Assembly: GCA_023269335.1 (NCBI GenBank)
Contig: JAHFTM010000044.1
Span: 616-9,841, forward strand
From: Chlamydiia bacterium
GTDB taxonomy: Bacteria > Chlamydiota > Chlamydiia > Chlamydiales > FEN-1388
Length of the DNA stretch: 9,226 nt
Direction of reading: 5' to 3'
The notes under the pieces are model-generated. The model saw only the letters and a list, made by a program, of their open reading frames with translations, ran no database searches and was not told where the DNA came from. The translations under genes and the position numbers were made by a program. This document shows, piece by piece, positions 5,078-9,226 of the stretch (positions are counted from its first letter, which is position 1; each line of letters begins with the position of its first letter).

Positions 5078-6636
5078 CCAAGGCTTTTAATCAGCGATAA
5101 AGTGGCAATAACTTGCTCTTGTTTTGTCTGAATAGTATTGCTTTCTGCCTGTAGCGCATTCAGCTCGGCATTGATCGCAGTAAGATAGTCTATAATACCG
5201 CTTTCATATTGTAGACTTGTTAAACGAGAAAATTCACTTGCACTTTTTAACTGCGCTTCACTGATTCGATTTCTGATTTGAGATGCATCAATCGTATTCA
5301 ACGAGTCTTCAACATCCTGATAAGATTGAATAACCGTGTTTAAAAAAATGGCTACGGCCTGCTGATATTTTGCTTTGGCTTGCAGGTAGTTTCCATAATT
5401 ATAACCGCCATCAAAAATTGGTTGTAAAAGTGCAGCTGTAGCACTCCAGACGCGATTTTTCCATTTAAAGAGGTTAGAAAATTTATTTCCTTGATAGCCT
5501 GCCGTACCGCTGATACCTATGGTTGGAAAAAATGCTGTCTTTGCCACACCAACATCAAGCCTTGCTGATTCCACGGCAAATTCACTTTGGCGTATGTCAG
5601 GACGTTTCTTTAAAAGATCGGCAGGCATACCTTCTGGAATCTTGGGGATTTCAGGTCGAAAGCTCTTTTCTTCTACTTGTGCTAAAGTAAATGAGGAAGC
5701 GGGCACACCCACAAGCGTTGCCAAAAGATCCTCGTCGAGAGCGCGTTCGTTTTTTGCTTTTTCAAGCGTCTGCTCATTTTGACTAAGATTGATCTCTGCC
5801 TGTAAAACATTCAAGTCTGAAACTATTCCTGAGGCAAACAGTTCTTTATTTAATGTAAGAAGCTCTCGATATTCTTTCACTACTCGTTCTAACACTTGAA
5901 TATTAGCGTCATCTGCACGCACTTGATAGTAGGCTTGAGCAATGTTGATCGTCAATAAAAGATAGGAGGTACGTACATCCTCAAGCGAGCCTTTTACATG
6001 ATTGAGTGCAGATTGCGTCGACTGATAAAATTTTCCCCAAAAATCCAATTCATAGCTCACAACAGCTACAGCTTGTACAAATGACTGCGTAAAGCCGCTT
6101 CTACTTGCATTACTATTTTTAGGTGGAGGCGGCCTTGAGATCTGTGGTGAGGGCACTGTTGGGTTTGAAGAGGGTGCTTGTGGGACTGGATTTGCAGGTG
6201 CTGAGCTACCTGGCGTCTGCCCTGAAGTGGCCTGACTTGTACTGATTTGTGAGGTTGGTGAAAAATGCTGACGCTCTGCTGATCCTGCAAAATCGAGGTG
6301 AGGGAACAAATCTGAGCGCACAGTAATAAACAGCCCTCGTGCCTCTTGAAGACGCGCAATCTGTAACTGTAGCGTAGGACTTTGCTTTAAAGCCTCTTCT
6401 TCAAGCTTTGAAAGCTGTTCATCATTAAAAATTTCCCACCAGTAACTCATCTCTTCATAGGTAGCTTTAGGTAGCTCAGGAGTTTTACCAACTGCTTCGT
6501 TTTCATTTTTCCAAGCCTCTGGTATAGGCTTGTCAATTTTTGGTGGGTGATAATACTGCACACAAGAGGAAACGCCAACTGTCAGCAGGCAAAACAGCTG
6601 AACCCATGAAGGGGGTATTTTTTTTATCTTACGCAT
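5065..6636 (-). CDS. TolC/OprM-like outer-membrane efflux lipoprotein (NodT family)
   Basis: A 523-residue protein from ATG 6636 (a TTG lies one codon upstream). The N-terminus is a lipoprotein signal, basic MRKIKK, a hydrophobic core, then the lipobox VSSC with Cys25 as the lipidated residue. Two outer-membrane efflux protein repeats follow: EEALKQSPTLQLQIARLQEA (about 80-100) and LFPHL open the first, SYELDFWGK (194-202) is the typical strand before the tunnel helices, RPDIRQSE (345-352) and AFFPTIGISG open the second, QPIFDGG (405-411) closes its barrel hairpin. Such proteins form trimeric exit ducts for RND-type pumps. Length exceeds the usual 460-490 because of a Pro/Ser/Thr/Gln-rich insertion (about 125-179) between the two strands of the first repeat, predicted to face the cell exterior. 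No membrane-fusion or pump gene is adjacent, so it is an orphan here and must pair with components elsewhere. Confidence 0.9.
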   Translation of the reverse strand: MRKIKKIPPSWVQLFCLLTVGVSSCVQYYHPPKIDKPIPEAWKNENEAVGKTPELPKATYEEMSYWWEIFNDEQLSKLEEEALKQSPTLQLQIARLQEARGLFITVRSDLFPHLDFAGSAERQHFSPTSQISTSQATSGQTPGSSAPANPVPQAPSSNPTVPSPQISRPPPPKNSNASRSGFTQSFVQAVAVVSYELDFWGKFYQSTQSALNHVKGSLEDVRTSYLLLTINIAQAYYQVRADDANIQVLERVVKEYRELLTLNKELFASGIVSDLNVLQAEINLSQNEQTLEKAKNERALDEDLLATLVGVPASSFTLAQVEEKSFRPEIPKIPEGMPADLLKKRPDIRQSEFAVESARLDVGVAKTAFFPTIGISGTAGYQGNKFSNLFKWKNRVWSATAALLQPIFDGGYNYGNYLQAKAKYQQAVAIFLNTVIQSYQDVEDSLNTIDASQIRNRISEAQLKSASEFSRLTSLQYESGIIDYLTAINAELNALQAESNTIQTKQEQVIATLSLIKSLGGSW

Positions 6637-6665
6637 CAAAGTTACTCTGTATAGACGATTTTTTT

Positions 6666-6689
6666 ATTATCCGTTCATATACGTGATAA
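6666..6689 (-). promoter_or_regulatory. Dyad and -10-like box upstream of the efflux gene
   Basis: TTATCCGT (6667-6674) and ACGTGATAA (6681-6689) form an imperfect dyad with one extra base, centred about 42 bp before ATG 6636. On the minus strand one arm contains GATAAT (6666-6671), a 5 of 6 match to a -10 box that would give a 20-25 nt leader; no good -35 is seen at 17 bp. An operator overlapping a promoter is the usual arrangement for TetR-type control of efflux genes, but no regulator gene is present nearby. Confidence 0.33.
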
Positions 6690-6776
6690 CCATTGATTGT
6701 AAATTTATTTTTTATTGGCAACCAAAAAGTTGTTGTATTGCGTTATACCAGCTCCGCATAGATCTTCTCTTTTCTG

Positions 6777-6793
6777 TAAGGAATCGTAAGAAA
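6777..6793 (+). repeat. 17-bp direct repeat, left copy
   Basis: TAAGGAATCGTAAGAAA. It recurs with one mismatch at 7498-7514. The two copies bracket the thioredoxin-like gene, 721 bp apart. Confidence 0.5.
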
Positions 6794-6800
6794 GTTCAGC

Positions 6801-6829
6801 TTGAAATTTATTAAAAAATCGTGTATTAT
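6801..6829 (+). promoter_or_regulatory. Sigma-70-type promoter of the thioredoxin-like gene
   Basis: TTGAAA (6801-6806) and TATTAT (6824-6829), each 5 of 6 to consensus, are separated by exactly 17 bp. The predicted start is near 6836, about 80 nt before ATG 6917 or 33 nt before GTG 6869. Confidence 0.6.
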
Positions 6830-6916
6830 TTACTCGATTAAAGTATAGGCTCATTACGATCACTATATGTGCCTGAAGCAAATGCTGTAAGGAAAATTAG
6901 CTATAGATATTTTACT

Positions 6917-7510
6917 ATGAAGAAAAAAACACTATTTTTATCTATATTTATAATTTTATTTATTATTAGCACGCAACTGTTTTGTCAAAAAGAGACGAGA
7001 AGTACATCTGCAAACGGGCCTAGGGGTAAAGGTGATATAGTTACTGAAAAAGCCTTCCCTTCTGTTGTCTTTGAGTCGCTTCGAGGCTCTACTTTTGCAC
7101 TTCCTCATAACGAAGCGGCTCTCCTTCTTTTTTGTTTCGAAAAAGAGTGCGCAACACAAGCACGTGATTGGGTACTTTCTATACGTAAAGAAAAGCTGTT
7201 GCCTGAGGCAATAAACCTGTACATCGTACCAGTAGTTGGCAACTCTCTCAAGGCCAAGCTTCTTAAGCCATTCATCATTAGTGCACTTAAAAGACGAATT
7301 CCCCATGACGATCATGAAAAGGTAGCTCTTCTTATACAAGATGGCAAAATGTTAAAAGAATTTATTGCCTATGAAGAGCAAAATGGTGATCAAGTCTACC
7401 TTGTGCTTTTGGACAAAAAATCGATGGTTTTATGGCAGCATTCCGGCAAGCTTACAACGGAAAATAAAAGCGAGCTAAAAAAGATGGCACACTCACTTAA
7501 GGGATCGTAA
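6917..7510 (+). CDS. Secreted or membrane-anchored thioredoxin-like protein
   Basis: 197 residues from ATG 6917. The N-terminus MKKKTLFLSIFIILFIIST is a clear signal peptide or anchor; the following QLFC is a poor lipobox. The mature part (about 46-195) reads like a thioredoxin fold: FPSVVFESLRGSTFALP, the strand AALLLFCFEKEC (68-79), LYIVPVVG (101-108), an insert with basic helix, then QVYLVLLDKKSMVLWQHSGKLT (159-180), which resembles the cis-Pro/strand region of AhpC/TSA-like and ATP10-like proteins (yvyLvD...i.W..sG). There is no CxxC, only Cys73 and Cys79 spaced by five residues, so classical disulphide exchange is unlikely. The family is therefore tentative. The start is not certain: ATG 6917 lacks a ribosome binding site and the frame extends to GTG 6869, but only the ATG places the signal peptide at the N-terminus. 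It is divergent from the efflux gene and convergent with the kinase gene, 11 bp apart. Confidence 0.75.
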   Translation: MKKKTLFLSIFIILFIISTQLFCQKETRSTSANGPRGKGDIVTEKAFPSVVFESLRGSTFALPHNEAALLLFCFEKECATQARDWVLSIRKEKLLPEAINLYIVPVVGNSLKAKLLKPFIISALKRRIPHDDHEKVALLIQDGKMLKEFIAYEEQNGDQVYLVLLDKKSMVLWQHSGKLTTENKSELKKMAHSLKGS

Positions 7511-7514
7511 GAAA
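7498..7514 (+). repeat. 17-bp direct repeat, right copy
   Basis: TAAGGGATCGTAAGAAA, 16 of 17 identical to 6777-6793. It covers the last codons and stop (TAA 7508-7510) of the thioredoxin-like gene and extends into the 11-bp gap. Confidence 0.5.
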
Positions 7515-7521
7515 ATAGCTT

Positions 7522-9226
7522 TTATATTCGCTGCACAAGCATGTCGATAGCAGCCTTGGCTGCTGTAAGGTTCAATCTTTGCGCCGGATCTTTGCGTAAC
7601 AACTGATAGATCAAAAGATCATATTCTTCCTCTTTTGACCGCGGATTCATTTTGCGGAGCTGCGTGATATTTACCTCCACATCTTTTTGCTTGATTGCGC
7701 GCATTGTATTTGTCCCATAACGTGCCTCATAAAGCGACAGGCCCAAAGCAAAAACATCGACCTTAAAGTGATCACCTGAGAAATTTTTCACAAGCTCAGG
7801 TGCAGTATACAGAGGCGATCCATAATGCCCACTTTTGTAACTTCCTGGGGATGTAGCATCTGGAGGCTGCCCACTTGTCTCTTTGCGCGTAAAGCCAAAA
7901 TCTGTAATGGCACCTCGCGCCTTCTTTGTCGTAAGATCCTTTCTTATAACAAGAAGGTTAGCAGGTTTGACGTCGCCATGCACATAGCCTGCCTTATGTA
8001 ATGCCTCCAAACCATAAATGAAGCCTTTAGCCACTTCTAATTGCTCAGCAACGGACAAAGGATCGGGTAGCTTGCACAGTGCACCCAAACTGCCATCTGC
8101 GGCCTCATATACAAGACTTACACGTGGTTTTTCAACGCCTCTTATTGTAAATGTATAGTCAGAAAAGCTATGTAGTTTCATGAAACCAGGCTGATCACTA
8201 AACTGTTTAGCAATGGCAGCTTCCCTCAATGTCTCTTGCCTTAGTTCCTCTAGGTTTTCTTGACTTATTGTATGAACCACCCCTTTTCTATTAGTAGTAC
8301 ACACTTTGGTAAAGACACGAACAGCAGAAAACGTTTTTTGATACTCATTCAATACAACAGCTGTAACTGAAAGCACCTTTTTAGAATTCCCACCACAAGT
8401 TACTTTTGATGTCTTTTTATTTGCTATGATGAATACTTCTTTTGTCACAGCATCGAACTGTAACGTACGAGTAAGCCCTGTTTGCTTCATTTTAAAGACT
8501 TGTGAGCTAACATTTCTAACAGTCTGAATCTCAATCTCTATAAAACAAGCTATCTGCAGCACCTCAGCGATTGTCATCTGATTTTTTTCAAATTTCTGAC
8601 TATTTGACGCTTCAAGAATTTGCTGAAAACGCTTTTCAACGTTTTGAAAGAGCGCTTTTTTTGATTGTTTGAGAAGGAAAATCAAGTTATTTATTGAAGC
8701 ATCTGTTGGCTTATTTTTGACATGTTTTTGAAGCTCGCTTTCGTTCCATGTATCTATGTGAGCTGTAATTTTGGGAAATGCTTTGAAAAAATTTTGAACG
8801 TCTGTGCAATTCACTTTCACAATTTGTGAAAGTAGACCTTTTACCACTTCATTTTGCTGGGGTGAAATTTGGTCTTTAGAAATCATTCGCAATACAGTTA
8901 AAAGAGTAGTGCTATCTTTTTGAGCACATACAAGGGCCACATCAAGCAGACTTTCTTGTGCGTCATTTTTACTATCTTGTTTGACATCCGGCATACTGAA
9001 TAGTTTTTCGACAACATTCTTTAAGCCTAGTTGACACGCCAAGTGTAAGGCTGTCATGCCCCTTTTCCCGTGAGAATTTAATTCAGCTGGGCTGCTCTTT
9101 GCAATTAAAAGAAGGGCAATATCTTCATGACCTGCTTCAATTGCTAGATCAAGTGGGCTATTTTTTATAGCAGTTCTACTAGTGTATTTGACACCCTCTA
9201 TGCTAAGCAGTTTTTCAACAACGTTC
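7522..9226 (-). CDS. Ankyrin-repeat Ser/Thr protein kinase, N-terminus outside window
   Basis: The frame is open from the window edge to TAA 7522-7524, at least 567 residues, so the first ATG inside (9057) is internal. Residues below are counted from that Met. Ankyrin units are visible at the edge (SPLDLAIEAGHEDIALLLI) and at 2-24 (TALHLACQLGLKNVVEKL). A helical linker (about 45-200) follows, then a kinase domain (about 210-505). Kinase motifs: degenerate glycine loop CGGNSKKV (221-228), AVRV with Arg247 where the VAIK Lys is expected, alpha-C Glu279, catalytic loop VHGDVKPANLL with Asp362, Lys364 and Asn367, DFG Asp386, APE 419-421, DVFALGLSLYE (434-444) and the closing Arg494. The eukaryotic-like kinase is probably a host-directed effector: ankyrin repeats bind a protein target and the kinase phosphorylates it or a partner. 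Secretion is inferred from architecture only. The Arg247 change could weaken catalysis. Confidence 0.87.
   Translation of the reverse strand, partial: NVVEKLLSIEGVKYTSRTAIKNSPLDLAIEAGHEDIALLLIAKSSPAELNSHGKRGMTALHLACQLGLKNVVEKLFSMPDVKQDSKNDAQESLLDVALVCAQKDSTTLLTVLRMISKDQISPQQNEVVKGLLSQIVKVNCTDVQNFFKAFPKITAHIDTWNESELQKHVKNKPTDASINNLIFLLKQSKKALFQNVEKRFQQILEASNSQKFEKNQMTIAEVLQIACFIEIEIQTVRNVSSQVFKMKQTGLTRTLQFDAVTKEVFIIANKKTSKVTCGGNSKKVLSVTAVVLNEYQKTFSAVRVFTKVCTTNRKGVVHTISQENLEELRQETLREAAIAKQFSDQPGFMKLHSFSDYTFTIRGVEKPRVSLVYEAADGSLGALCKLPDPLSVAEQLEVAKGFIYGLEALHKAGYVHGDVKPANLLVIRKDLTTKKARGAITDFGFTRKETSGQPPDATSPGSYKSGHYGSPLYTAPELVKNFSGDHFKVDVFALGLSLYEARYGTNTMRAIKQKDVEVNITQLRKMNPRSKEEEYDLLIYQLLRKDPAQRLNLTAAKAAIDMLVQRI

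Noticed and set aside
6066..6359. Minus-strand 97-codon frame within the efflux gene
   Set aside because: It is an alternative frame of the Pro-rich insertion; its His/Gln-rich product is what that repetitive sequence gives when shifted.
6956..7339. Minus-strand 127-codon frame opposite the thioredoxin-like gene
   Set aside because: There is no ribosome binding site and no recognisable protein; the plus strand has a good promoter, signal peptide and fold-like pattern.
7549..7564. Perfect palindrome AGCAGCC-TT-GGCTGCT
   Set aside because: It encodes the AAKAA of the kinase C-terminus, has a 2-nt loop and no U tract on either side, so it is probably a by-product of Ala codons and not a terminator.
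1..9226. RNA genes, insertion sequences, CRISPR arrays, or a defence system
   Set aside because: I saw no tRNA-like cloverleaf, rRNA core sequence, transposase motif, regularly spaced repeats or nuclease/helicase genes; almost all sequence is accounted for by the listed genes.

Overview
The window looks like chromosomal DNA of an environmental, amoeba-associated member of the Chlamydiota (Parachlamydia/Simkania-like). This is inferred from the mix of genes: a housekeeping dihydrolipoamide dehydrogenase, an AGCS-type Na+/amino-acid symporter, an orphan TolC-like outer-membrane factor, and several proteins with host-facing architectures (F-box-like, ankyrin plus protein kinase, C39-like cysteine peptidase). 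The DNA is AT-rich, especially between genes. No rRNA, tRNA, transposase or CRISPR array is visible.

Layout. 1-312 (+) is the C-terminal end of lpdA. It converges on an AGCS symporter (382-1722, -), and a hairpin lies between the two. Upstream of the symporter on the minus strand are a 44-codon ORF with a near-perfect Shine-Dalgarno sequence (1784-1918), an unrecognised 226-residue protein with a Ser/Pro-rich linker (2008-2688), and a C39-like cysteine peptidase (2790-3761). The peptidase is divergent from a 379-residue protein (3913-5052, +) with an F-box-like segment and a KRRR nuclear-localisation-like cluster. The AT-rich region between these two carries promoter matches for both directions and a perfect 9-bp inverted repeat. 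Next come an outer-membrane efflux lipoprotein (5065-6636, -), convergent with the F-box-like gene across a short hairpin, and a divergent small secreted thioredoxin-like protein (6917-7510, +). The last gene is a minus-strand ankyrin-repeat/Ser-Thr-kinase gene (7522 to beyond 9226), whose N-terminal part lies outside the window.

How it may work. The symporter would import small amino acids, the outer-membrane factor would be the exit duct of an RND- or ABC-type exporter whose other parts are not here, and the thioredoxin-like protein probably acts outside the cytoplasm. The 1784-5052 block and the kinase gene look like accessory, possibly type III-secreted, host-interaction genes. That role is inferred from domain content and is not proven by the sequence. 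The most interesting points are the peptidase/F-box-like divergent locus with its operator-like repeat and predicted leaderless peptidase mRNA, the proline-rich insertion in a surface loop of the outer-membrane factor, the Arg in place of the kinase VAIK lysine, and a 17-bp near-perfect direct repeat flanking the thioredoxin-like gene.
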